This document shows, piece by piece, positions 1-6,070 of a DNA stretch of 7,096 nt. Position 1 is the first letter of the stretch, and every line of letters begins with the position of its first letter. The notes beneath the pieces were generated by a model. The model saw only the letters and a list, made by a program, of their open reading frames with translations. It was not told where the DNA came from and searched no databases. Location of the stretch: positions 1-7,096 of the forward strand of contig JAISSG010000143.1 in NCBI GenBank assembly GCA_031273185.1. The letters run 5' to 3'. The translations under genes were made by a program, and so were the position numbers. This stretch comes from Treponema sp. (GTDB taxonomy: Bacteria; Spirochaetota; Spirochaetia; Treponematales; Breznakiellaceae).

Positions 1-1
1 C

Positions 2-547
2 GCGCACCTTTGGCGTGGCGGTCGCGGTAAACGCCGCCGTAATCGGGCGCGGCGTGAAGCCCCTGATAAAGTCGGCTATCGCCAGGTAGCTGGTGCGGAA
101 ATCGTGGCCCCACTGGGACACGCAGTGGGCCTCGTCAATCACCACCAGCGGCGGCGCGCCATGCTCGGCAAGCAGGGAAAGGTCCGAGCGTTGCAGGCGT
201 TCCGGCGCGACGTACAGCAGTTTCACGTCGCCACTGCGGATGTCATCGACGGTTTGGTGGTATTCCGCGCCGCTGAGCGAGCTGTTCAGGAACGCCGCCG
301 CGCAGCCGGCCTCGCGCAGTGCGCTTACCTGGTCCTTCATCAGCGAGATCAGCGGGGAGATGACAATGGTCATGCCGTCCATGAGCAGGGCGGGAATCTG
401 GTAGCACAGGGACTTGCCCGCGCCGGTTGGCATCACGGCGAGGGTGTCCCTGCCGGAGAGTATCGCGTCGATGGCGGCTTCCTGCCCTGGCCGGAAACGC
501 TCATAGCCAAACAGGGTTTTCAGCACGTCGAATTTGTCCTGCGGCAT
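2..547 (-). CDS. recQ: ATP-dependent DNA helicase RecQ, N-terminal part (runs off left edge)
   Basis: RecQ is a superfamily 2, 3'-5' DNA helicase acting in recombination and repair of stalled forks. Translating the minus strand from the ATG at 547-545 gives 182 residues with no stop before the edge. Visible motifs in order: motif 0 FGYERFRPGQ (residues 13-22), Walker A PTGAGKS (40-46), motif Ia region SPLISLMKDQV (64-74), LLYVAPERL (110-118), Walker B DEAH (138-141), the RecQ aromatic-rich loop CVSQWGHDF (142-150) and motif III TATAT (174-178). Together these are diagnostic of RecQ. Helicase lobe 2, the zinc-binding/winged-helix region and any HRDC domain would lie outside the window. The start is fixed by AGGAGGG four bases upstream of ATG, overlapping the stop of the preceding protease gene. 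One small oddity: the usual HDFRP after the loop is HDFRT here. The gene is cut by the window edge, with no sign of being broken. Confidence 0.96.
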   Translation of the reverse strand, partial: MPQDKFDVLKTLFGYERFRPGQEAAIDAILSGRDTLAVMPTGAGKSLCYQIPALLMDGMTIVISPLISLMKDQVSALREAGCAAAFLNSSLSGAEYHQTVDDIRSGDVKLLYVAPERLQRSDLSLLAEHGAPPLVVIDEAHCVSQWGHDFRTSYLAIADFIRGFTPRPITAAFTATATPKVR

Positions 548-550
548 TGT

Positions 551-557
551 CCCTCCT
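551..557 (-). promoter_or_regulatory. Shine-Dalgarno of recQ overlapping the upstream stop codon
   Basis: The minus strand reads TAGGAGGGACAATG. The TAG stop of the CPBP protease gene shares two bases (AG) with AGGAGGG, an almost perfect anti-16S match just ahead of the recQ ATG. This fixes the recQ start and implies that the two genes share one transcript with closely linked translation. Confidence 0.85.
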
Positions 558-1209
558 AAGCCGGGGCCGGCGGCAGGGCGTTCAGCGCGTACGCGACGAT
601 GTTGTACAGGGCATGGGCGACGGCTATCCCGTGCAGGGAGCGGAAACGGATAAAAATATAAGCAAGCAAGACCCCTGAGAGCGCCGCGTTGAGGAACCCC
701 CAGGGGCCCTCGTAGGCGTGGCAGGTGGAAAACAGCAGTGTGGAAACCAGCACCGCCCGGTGCAGGCCAATCCCCATTTCTTTCCGTTTTGAAATCAGGT
801 ACAGCCGGAAATAGCTTTCCTCCAGGTAGGCGGAGACGAGGCAGGAAAAGGAAAGTGCCACCCACGAGACGGCTGTTTTGGGGGGCATGAGCCGGGTATC
901 GGCGGGGATCGCGCTGAAGTAGGGGGAGACCAGTGAGATGGTCAGCCCGATGAGGAGCAGGGCCGGGAACGCCAGCCCGGCGGCAACGGCGTCCCTTTTT
1001 CGGGGAAGCTCGATCCCCCATTCCGCGAGGCTCCTTGCCTTGAGCATAAGGTACCACACGAGGATCAGCGAGGGAACGCTGTACAACAGCATCCGGGCAA
1101 TTTCGGCGCTTGCGGAAAATTCCACGGGCCCGTCAGGCGGGACGGCCCCGGCGGAAACCCGGAGAAAGAGGACCCAGTACAAGATCAGCGGCTCGACGAA
1201 AGATTTCAT
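556..1209 (-). CDS. CPBP family intramembrane metalloprotease (CAAX protease/Abi type)
   Basis: This is a 217-residue multi-pass membrane protein of the CPBP (CAAX protease and bacteriocin-processing, Rce1-like/Abi) family. These are glutamate intramembrane proteases of the cytoplasmic membrane; bacterial members have roles in peptide processing or bacteriocin self-immunity, and most have unknown substrates. All three family motifs are intact: EESYFR (E130, E131, R135), FSTCH (F160-H164) and HALYN (H199-N203). Hydrophobic segments lie around residues 8-20, 38-56, 76-97, 113-128, 150-163, 172-187 and 193-211. Start: ATG at 1209-1207, with a weak GAAAG-type Shine-Dalgarno sequence about 6 bases upstream. 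The gene lies 8 bases ahead of recQ on the same strand and probably heads a two-gene unit. The family call is secure; the substrate cannot be told from the sequence, and the recQ pairing need not be functional. Confidence 0.9.
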   Translation of the reverse strand: MKSFVEPLILYWVLFLRVSAGAVPPDGPVEFSASAEIARMLLYSVPSLILVWYLMLKARSLAEWGIELPRKRDAVAAGLAFPALLLIGLTISLVSPYFSAIPADTRLMPPKTAVSWVALSFSCLVSAYLEESYFRLYLISKRKEMGIGLHRAVLVSTLLFSTCHAYEGPWGFLNAALSGVLLAYIFIRFRSLHGIAVAHALYNIVAYALNALPPAPA

Positions 1210-1217
1210 GCAATGCT

Positions 1218-1245
1218 TTCACAATAGCAATAAATCTATTATAAT
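1218..1245 (+). promoter_or_regulatory. Sigma-70-type promoter for the PilZ-comEC-rsmA-yggS-rluD operon
   Basis: A -35 element TTCACA (1218-1223, five of six matches to TTGACA) is followed after 16 bases by a perfect -10 TATAAT (1240-1245). Transcription would begin near 1251-1253, right at the AAGAGG Shine-Dalgarno sequence (1252-1257), giving a leader of only about 12 bases. This is the only strong promoter-like sequence seen ahead of the six-gene plus-strand run. The match comes from reading the sequence and has not been tested. Confidence 0.65.
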
Positions 1246-1250
1246 GTAAA
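1220..1250 (-). promoter_or_regulatory. Possible divergent promoter for the CPBP protease-recQ unit
   Basis: On the minus strand, TTTACA (1250-1245, five of six to TTGACA) is followed after 18 bases by TATTGT (1226-1221, four of six to TATAAT). A second candidate -10 is the exact TATAAT at 1243-1238, the reverse reading of the palindrome ATTATAAT. Its only good -35 (TTGGCA at 1270-1265) sits too far away, at 21 bases. Some promoter is expected because the protease gene starts at 1209, but which element is used is uncertain. Confidence 0.35.
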
Positions 1251-1251
1251 T

Positions 1252-1257
1252 AAGAGG
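1252..1257 (+). promoter_or_regulatory. Shine-Dalgarno supporting the TTG start of the PilZ gene
   Basis: AAGAGG sits 6 bases ahead of the TTG at 1264. It decides the start, since there is no in-frame ATG until well inside the protein and any later start would lose the membrane anchor. Confidence 0.7.
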
Positions 1258-1263
1258 CCGGTC

Positions 1264-2385
1264 TTGCCAATACTGGTAATTATTATCGCGCTTGGAGTAG
1301 GAATTTTCCTGTTCTCCCGGTTCGGGAAGGAAGTGGGAGGGAGCTGGGCCACGTTCTTTGCCAAAGGCAAGGAAGCGGGTTTTTCGTTAAAAGAAATAGA
1401 AATGCTCCGCCAGCTCGCCGTCCAGTGCAACCTTGATGACCCTGTCTCTCTCTTTTTGTCGCAGGCCCAGCTTGACACATGTATTCAAACCGTGGTTCGG
1501 AGCATGAAAATGTCCGGCGAAAGCGACGACCAGGGAATCCATGATTTTCTGTCGAGGCTGTACGATTACCGGAAAAAAATGGAAATGGACAAGCGCGGCA
1601 GCAAGGACGGGCTTTTCAATACCCGCCAGATCAGCGAGGGCCAGGTGCTGAAAATCATGATCCCCGATGCCAAAGACGGTTTCAGCTCGCAGGTAATCAG
1701 GAATGTCAGCCAGTACATGACTGTTTCCCGCCCGGTGAACAGCAGGAATTCCACCGCGTCCTCATGGCAAGGATCGAAAATATCCGTTTACTTCTGGAAG
1801 GAGGATGACGCGGGTTATGCTTTTGACACCAGGGTGCTGGATCAAATTTATTCAAAAGGAATTTCCTCCCTCAAAATTGCCCACAGCGAATCGCTTTCCC
1901 GTGTACAAAAGAGGAACTCGATACGGGTAAAAATGCACGAGGCCGCTTTTCTCTACCTTGCCCACGACGGGGAGCCTCTGCACCGGCTGGAAAACGAGCC
2001 GGGGCTGAAGTGCTTCCTTGAGGACCTTTCCGATACCGGCTGCGCGGTGGTAGTCGGCGGCAAGGCGGACGACAAACTGCGGGTAAAAGTGCAGTTTGCC
2101 CTGGACAGCGTCCCCGTCTGCATGACCGGCACCGTCCGCTCGACAAGATTCGACGAGGAGACGAACCGCTCGGTACTGCATATAGAGGCGGAGTCCCTGC
2201 CCATAGAGATACGGAATCACATACTTGGCGAGGTTTTTGGGAAGGGGGACGACGGCGAGGGGGAAAATTCCCCGCCCCGCCCGCCGGATAACAAGGCGGC
2301 AAGCGTCGTCGCGCCGGGCGTTTCTCCGGGTGCCATGCCCGACGGCACCGCAGGCGGCGACAGGCGGGAAGCCGCCGGTATCTAG
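1264..2385 (+). CDS. Membrane-anchored PilZ domain protein (predicted cyclic-di-GMP receptor)
   Basis: This 373-residue protein probably senses cyclic-di-GMP at the inner face of the cytoplasmic membrane. The N-terminus (residues 1-17, rich in I, V, L, F) is a single membrane anchor. Residues about 25-210 form a treponeme-type N-terminal region that I cannot assign with confidence; it could resemble the PilZN domains of YcgR/PlzA-like proteins. The PilZ domain spans about 213-325 and carries the complete ligand signature: RxxxR (R217, R221) and DxSxxG (D254, S256, G259). The last ~48 residues are rich in G, P, D and A and look disordered. Start: TTG at 1264, chosen because AAGAGG lies 6 bases upstream and it includes the hydrophobic anchor; no in-frame ATG is near. 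It is first in the operon, 6 bases before comEC. The first half has visibly lower GC and more AAA/ATT codons than the genes after it. Family members control motility, adhesion or envelope traits; the output here is unknown. Confidence 0.88.
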   Translation: MPILVIIIALGVGIFLFSRFGKEVGGSWATFFAKGKEAGFSLKEIEMLRQLAVQCNLDDPVSLFLSQAQLDTCIQTVVRSMKMSGESDDQGIHDFLSRLYDYRKKMEMDKRGSKDGLFNTRQISEGQVLKIMIPDAKDGFSSQVIRNVSQYMTVSRPVNSRNSTASSWQGSKISVYFWKEDDAGYAFDTRVLDQIYSKGISSLKIAHSESLSRVQKRNSIRVKMHEAAFLYLAHDGEPLHRLENEPGLKCFLEDLSDTGCAVVVGGKADDKLRVKVQFALDSVPVCMTGTVRSTRFDEETNRSVLHIEAESLPIEIRNHILGEVFGKGDDGEGENSPPRPPDNKAASVVAPGVSPGAMPDGTAGGDRREAAGI

Positions 2386-2391
2386 CACCGT

Positions 2392-3918
2392 ATGTTGGCA
2401 AACGTAAAAATCAGCCCTGCTGTCTGCGCGGCCTGCGGCGCGGCCTTTGCCTTTTACTGCCTGTTTCCCATTTACCGCCAGGGTTTTATCGGCATTGATG
2501 CCCTGCTCGTGCTGGCCTTTGTCCCCGTGGCGGCGTTGTGCCTGTTCAGGGTGATTGCCTCCTGGCCGCTTGCCGGGGAAGGCCAGCAAACGTTTCGGCT
2601 TATCCGCCTGGTTTCGCTGGGAGCAACGGCTTTTGTTGCAGGCCTGGCGCTGGGCATCGGCGCGGGGACGAGGGTCCAGCCTGCGATCAGTTTTGGCATT
2701 CCCGAGGATACCGTTGCCGGGGTCACTGGCATCCTGCTCGATGACCCGCGGATCGTTTCCGGCGGCAGGGCGATGTCAACGCTCTCGCTGAAAATGGCAA
2801 TGGGCGAGCGGGGGGTGCGGACTTCGGCGCGTGGCGAGATAACGGTTTTTTTCATGGAGGAAAGCGCCGAACGCTTAAAGGAATTTGGCAGAGGCGCCGA
2901 GGTTTTAGCCGAGGGGAACCTGCGCGCCGGGAAGGGGGGCTTTGAGGGCAGTTATGTTCTGGCCGCGGAAACCCTGCACGTTACCAGGCCCGCGCCGCCG
3001 CTGGAGCGTTTCCGCACCGGGCTGAGGCTGTCCCTCACGCGGCGTTTTGCCGCTTCTTCCGAGGACGGCGCGTGGGGCGGCATGGCCCTTGCCCTGCTGT
3101 TGGGCATACGCGACAACCTCGACACGGGCATCGCCTCGCTGTACCGCAATGCGGGCTGCTCGCACATACTTGCCCTTTCCGGCATGCACCTTGCCGGGCT
3201 GGTTGCCGTCATTTCCTTTCTGCTGAAAAAACCTTTGGGCCTGCGGCCTGCGGCGCTTGTCGGCGCCGCAATCATCGTCGCGTACTGTTTTGTTGTCGGC
3301 CCCCTTCCCAGCCTGAACCGGGCGGCGCTGATGTACCTCCTCGGCGTTTTGGCGGTGATCGGTATGCTCAAACGGGATGCGCTTTCCATTTTGTGCATCG
3401 CCTTTGTCATCCAGTTGGTGATCACGCCCCAGGCGGGCCTGTCCCTGTCGTTCATCCTTTCGTACCTTGCCCTTGCGGGAATTCTCACCGTCGGCGAATT
3501 GATCAACAGTTTTTTCAAGGGCCAGCTTCCGGCGTTTGTCCTGCAGCCCGTTGCCGCCTCGGTGGGTGCCTTTATCGCCACGGCGGGCGTGTCGGCGTGG
3601 TTTTTCAACGACCTGCGCCCCGTCGGAATTATCGCAAGCCTGGTGCTGACCCCGCTGACCACGCTGTTCATGGTTGGCTCGATGGCATGGCTCGGCCTGG
3701 ACTTGGCGCTGCCATCGCTGTCGTTCCTGCTGGGGAAGCCCCTTTCCCTGCTGTACTGGCTGATGGAAAAAGCGGCGCTGGCAGCCTCGTACCTGCCGGG
3801 CATAAGGGCAAACCAATATTTGATAATATCATTGTCACTGTTCAGCATTGCTGTGCTGGCATGGCTTGAACACCGCCGCAGCAGGATCGCAGGCCGCCTC
3901 GATCCCTTCCCCGTCTGA
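2392..3918 (+). CDS. comEC: ComEC/Rec2-type DNA internalisation channel, short form without nuclease domain
   Basis: ComEC forms the inner-membrane channel that passes single-stranded DNA into the cytoplasm during natural transformation. This 508-residue copy has N-terminal hydrophobic segments (about 9-25, 33-55, 73-91), a soluble OB-like (DUF4131-type) region (about 100-200), then the polytopic competence domain (about 228-490). Core motifs are present: ALLLGIRDNLD (234-244), CSHILALSGMHLAG (256-269), PSLNRAALMYLL (306-317), LSLSFILSYLALAGIL (350-365) and FNDLRPVGIIASLVLTPL (405-422). The protein ends soon after the last hydrophobic stretch (about 475-491), so the C-terminal metallo-beta-lactamase domain of full-length ComEC (about 750-800 residues in Bacillus-type proteins) is absent. 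Short forms are known elsewhere, so this need not be damage. Start: ATG at 2392, 6 bases after the PilZ stop, with no clear Shine-Dalgarno sequence. Its TGA overlaps the rsmA ATG. Whether it still takes up DNA is unknown. Confidence 0.92.
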   Translation: MLANVKISPAVCAACGAAFAFYCLFPIYRQGFIGIDALLVLAFVPVAALCLFRVIASWPLAGEGQQTFRLIRLVSLGATAFVAGLALGIGAGTRVQPAISFGIPEDTVAGVTGILLDDPRIVSGGRAMSTLSLKMAMGERGVRTSARGEITVFFMEESAERLKEFGRGAEVLAEGNLRAGKGGFEGSYVLAAETLHVTRPAPPLERFRTGLRLSLTRRFAASSEDGAWGGMALALLLGIRDNLDTGIASLYRNAGCSHILALSGMHLAGLVAVISFLLKKPLGLRPAALVGAAIIVAYCFVVGPLPSLNRAALMYLLGVLAVIGMLKRDALSILCIAFVIQLVITPQAGLSLSFILSYLALAGILTVGELINSFFKGQLPAFVLQPVAASVGAFIATAGVSAWFFNDLRPVGIIASLVLTPLTTLFMVGSMAWLGLDLALPSLSFLLGKPLSLLYWLMEKAALAASYLPGIRANQYLIISLSLFSIAVLAWLEHRRSRIAGRLDPFPV

Positions 3919-4778
3919 TGAATTACAATTCCGCCGCAGAACTGCGGGCCTTTCTTGAGAAGAACGGCCTTGGCATGAGAAAAAAATACGGGCAGAACTT
4001 TTTGATAAACCCCGGTGCCCGCCAGACATTGGCCAATGCCCTCGATGCCGGGGCGGGGGAGGCCGTTTGGGAAATCGGCCCCGGCCTTGGGGCGATGACA
4101 TCGCTGTTACTGGAACGGGGGCTTCCCGTCCGTGCCTTTGAGATAGACTCAGGCTTTGCGCGGGCGCTCAGGGAACTTTTTGCCGGCAATGCGAACTTTA
4201 CCCTGATCGAGGGCGACGTGCTGAAAACATGGCATGACCACCCCCCCGCGCCCTACCTCTTGGGCAACCTGCCGTATAACATCGCCGCGACGCTGTTGGC
4301 TGGCCTTATCGAGCAGGGACGCTTGTTCAGGCGCATGGTCGTAACCGTGCAGAGAGAAGTTGCCCAGCGCATGGCCGCCGCCCCCGGTTCTGCGGATTAT
4401 TCGTCATTCTCGGTGCTCTGCGCGTCGGCGTACCGGGTAAAACCGCTGATGGTTATCAAGAGCGCTTCATTTTATCCACGGCCAAATGTTGACTCGCAGG
4501 GTGTACTGCTGGAGCTTCGGGATGATGCCGCCCCTGCCTTGCCGTCGGTTTTCTACCCGCTCGTAAGGCAGCTTTTTTCGTCGCGGCGGAAGACGGTAAA
4601 AAACAACCTCGCGGGCTTTATCGGAACACGGCAGGGGCTTGGGCAAAAGCCGCCCGTGGCATTGGCCGGGGAAGCGCTGGAACGGTGCGCCATCAGCGGC
4701 GGGCGGAGGGCGGAGGAATGCGCCCTTGAGGATTTTATATCCCTTGCAAAAGTAATAGAAGATATGGGAATATCGTAG
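3918..4778 (+). CDS. rsmA: 16S rRNA (adenine(1518)-N6/adenine(1519)-N6)-dimethyltransferase RsmA (KsgA)
   Basis: RsmA uses S-adenosylmethionine to dimethylate two adjacent adenines near the 3' end of 16S rRNA during late 30S assembly; its loss classically gives kasugamycin resistance. The 286-residue length is normal. Seen in order: GQNFL (25-29), motif I EIGPGLGAMT (52-61) for SAM binding, the acidic FEID (74-77), EGDVLK (98-103), motif IV GNLPYNI (116-122) around the target base, FYPRPNVDS (185-193) and the C-terminal LFSSRRKTVKNNL (219-231). No key residue is missing. The ATG at 3918 shares its A with the comEC stop (TGATG), and the bases ahead are pyrimidine-rich with no Shine-Dalgarno sequence, so translation probably depends on ribosomes finishing comEC. 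An internal ATG at codon 20 would remove the conserved start of the family and is less likely. Confidence 0.97.
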   Translation: MNYNSAAELRAFLEKNGLGMRKKYGQNFLINPGARQTLANALDAGAGEAVWEIGPGLGAMTSLLLERGLPVRAFEIDSGFARALRELFAGNANFTLIEGDVLKTWHDHPPAPYLLGNLPYNIAATLLAGLIEQGRLFRRMVVTVQREVAQRMAAAPGSADYSSFSVLCASAYRVKPLMVIKSASFYPRPNVDSQGVLLELRDDAAPALPSVFYPLVRQLFSSRRKTVKNNLAGFIGTRQGLGQKPPVALAGEALERCAISGGRRAEECALEDFISLAKVIEDMGIS

Positions 4779-4781
4779 TGT

Positions 4782-5471
4782 ATGTCAATCGCCGCCAACA
4801 TCGAGAAAGTGGAGGAGCGCATACTGAGTGCCTGCCTGCGTTCCGGCAGGAAGCGCGAGGACATAACCCTTATGGGCGTGACCAAGTTTCAGCCCATCGA
4901 GGCGATTGACGAGGCATGGAACGGGGGGCTTCGCTGTTTTGGCGAAAGCAGGGTGCAGGAGGCAGACGGAAAGTTTGCCGGGTTCAGGGAACGGCATCCC
5001 GGCGCACAACTGCACCTGATTGGCAGCCTGCAACGGAACAAGGCGAAACTTGCCGCCTCGCTGTTTGACTGCGTCCAGTCGCTGGACAGGGATGCCCTTG
5101 CCGACGAACTGGCAAAGCACGCCGCAGGCCGGGATCGCCCCCTGCCCGTGCTGATGGAACTCCGCACCGGCGAGGAATCGAAAAGCGGCTTTGCCGGCCT
5201 GGACTCGCTGTTCCGCGCCGCCGAACAGGTACTGCGCTGCCCCTCGCTCAGCGTCCGGGGCCTGATGACGATAGCGCCTAACACCAGCGAGGAAGGGCCC
5301 CTGCGCGCGGCATTCAGGTTTTTGGCAAAGGCGCGGCAGGAACTGGAGCGGAGGTTCCCCGGCTTTTGGTCTTGCCTTTCGATGGGGATGTCGTCAGATT
5401 ACGAGATAGCCATCGAGGAGGGTTCGACGATGCTCCGTATCGGCAGCGTCATTTTTGGAGAGCGGATTTGA
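4782..5471 (+). CDS. yggS: Pyridoxal phosphate homeostasis protein YggS/PLPBP
   Basis: This is a 229-residue member of the YggS/PROSC family: cytosolic single-domain fold-type III TIM-barrel proteins that hold pyridoxal 5'-phosphate and keep vitamin B6 and amino-acid pools balanced, with no known enzyme reaction. Seen: GVTKFQP with the PLP lysine K35 (32-38), FGESRVQE (53-60, usually FGENYVQE), HLIGSLQRNK (78-87), ESKSGF (132-137), LMTIAP (161-166) and the phosphate-binding C-terminal region with SMGMSSDYEIAIE (200-212) and STMLRIGSVIFG (215-226). The start ATG is 3 bases after the rsmA stop; only a weak GGGAA lies 11 bases upstream. Its stop overlaps the TTG start of the next gene. The N-to-S and Y-to-R changes in the second motif are the only departures I noticed. 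Confidence 0.95.
   Translation: MSIAANIEKVEERILSACLRSGRKREDITLMGVTKFQPIEAIDEAWNGGLRCFGESRVQEADGKFAGFRERHPGAQLHLIGSLQRNKAKLAASLFDCVQSLDRDALADELAKHAAGRDRPLPVLMELRTGEESKSGFAGLDSLFRAAEQVLRCPSLSVRGLMTIAPNTSEEGPLRAAFRFLAKARQELERRFPGFWSCLSMGMSSDYEIAIEEGSTMLRIGSVIFGERI
5456..5461 (+). promoter_or_regulatory. Shine-Dalgarno supporting the TTG start at 5468
   Basis: GGAGAG within the last codons of yggS sits 6 bases before TTG at 5468. It is the main reason for preferring this start over the upstream ATG at 5366, and with the TTGA overlap it suggests both coupled and independent initiation. Confidence 0.6.
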
Positions 5472-6070
5472 CTGGAAGGAAAAGGACAGCGCTATTCTTC
5501 CTCCTGCTTGCCCTGCCGGTTTTCCTTGCCCCGGCGCAGACAAGCTCCACCACAAGCTCCGAAACCTTTGTCCCTGAAACCGCCCCCCAATGGGTAAAAG
5601 ACCTGCGCCGCTGGGAGATCGTCACCTTTGGCTCCTTTCCCTTTACCATGTTTATGGCGACTTTTGCGATGGACATGTACCGCTGGTCACAGGCCAACGG
5701 CATGGACTTTAGCGACGAGGGGCGGCGTTACGCCCCCTGGCCCCTGAAATCCGCCGGGGCCATCGCGATGGAAAGCAAAGAGCAGGAGCTGACGATAATG
5801 ATGGCCGCCGGGCTTTCAGTGGTCGTTGCGCTTGCTGATCTTATAATCGTCCAGATCAAGCGAAGCAAGGCGCGAAAAAGGGCAGAGGCCCTGCCCAGCG
5901 GCACCACCATCATCACCCGGACACCCTTGCTCGATGATTCCCCCGAGGCGCAGGACGACGCAGTGCAGGGTACACTGCAAGGTGCAGGGCAGGGCGTGAT
6001 GCAGGGTGCGGCGCTGGGTGCGATTGGCAAAGAAACCATCGTCCCCGACCAAGCGCCAGAAATGCCCTGA
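5468..6070 (+). CDS. Uncharacterised membrane protein with signal peptide and QG-repeat tail
   Basis: I do not recognise this 200-residue protein. Residues 1-23 look like a signal sequence or anchor: a basic start (RKR), a hydrophobic core, then APA before Q24. A Thr/Ser-rich linker follows, then an aromatic segment WVKDLRRWEIVTFGSFPF (42-59) leading into a likely membrane helix (about 51-70), a polar loop (about 72-108), a second helix (about 109-130) and a very basic stretch KRSKARKR (131-138). The tail contains four QGxx units (167-182). I infer an envelope protein with the basic side inside. Start: TTG at 5468, chosen because GGAGAG (5456-5461) lies 6 bases upstream and it places the signal sequence at the N-terminus. 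An ATG at 5366 would add 34 residues lying wholly inside yggS with no signal-like features. It overlaps the yggS stop (TTGA) and its TGA overlaps the rluD ATG, so it is part of the operon. Confidence 0.82.
   Translation: MTGRKRTALFFLLLALPVFLAPAQTSSTTSSETFVPETAPQWVKDLRRWEIVTFGSFPFTMFMATFAMDMYRWSQANGMDFSDEGRRYAPWPLKSAGAIAMESKEQELTIMMAAGLSVVVALADLIIVQIKRSKARKRAEALPSGTTIITRTPLLDDSPEAQDDAVQGTLQGAGQGVMQGAALGAIGKETIVPDQAPEMP
5966..6013 (+). repeat. 12-base tandem repeat encoding QGxx units
   Basis: Four imperfect in-frame 12-base units, each beginning CAGGG or CAAGG, encode QGTL, QGAG, QGVM and QGAA, with a weaker fifth unit LGAI just after. Spacing of Gln is exactly four residues (167, 171, 175, 179 of the host protein). 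As units are multiples of three, gain or loss of copies would keep the frame. Confidence 0.75.

Noticed and set aside
104..559. Plus-strand frame of 151 codons over recQ
   Set aside because: The opposite strand encodes an unmistakable RecQ N-terminus, so this is a shadow.
1852..2589. 245-codon minus-strand frame across the end of the PilZ gene and start of comEC
   Set aside because: It is antisense to both supported genes and has no motif or ribosome site of note.
2905..3848. Two overlapping ~300-codon minus-strand frames inside comEC
   Set aside because: Both are antisense to clear ComEC motifs; their translations are low-complexity (rich in R, Q, G or in S, A, R), typical of shadow frames.
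3072..3869. 265-codon plus-strand frame in another phase within comEC
   Set aside because: The translation is rich in H, P, G, C and R with no hydrophobic pattern or motif, while the comEC phase holds the conserved family motifs.
5366..5467. Upstream ATG extension of the 200-residue membrane protein
   Set aside because: The 34 extra residues overlap yggS entirely, lack a signal-like pattern, and would bury the hydrophobic N-terminus; TTG at 5468 has a good Shine-Dalgarno sequence.
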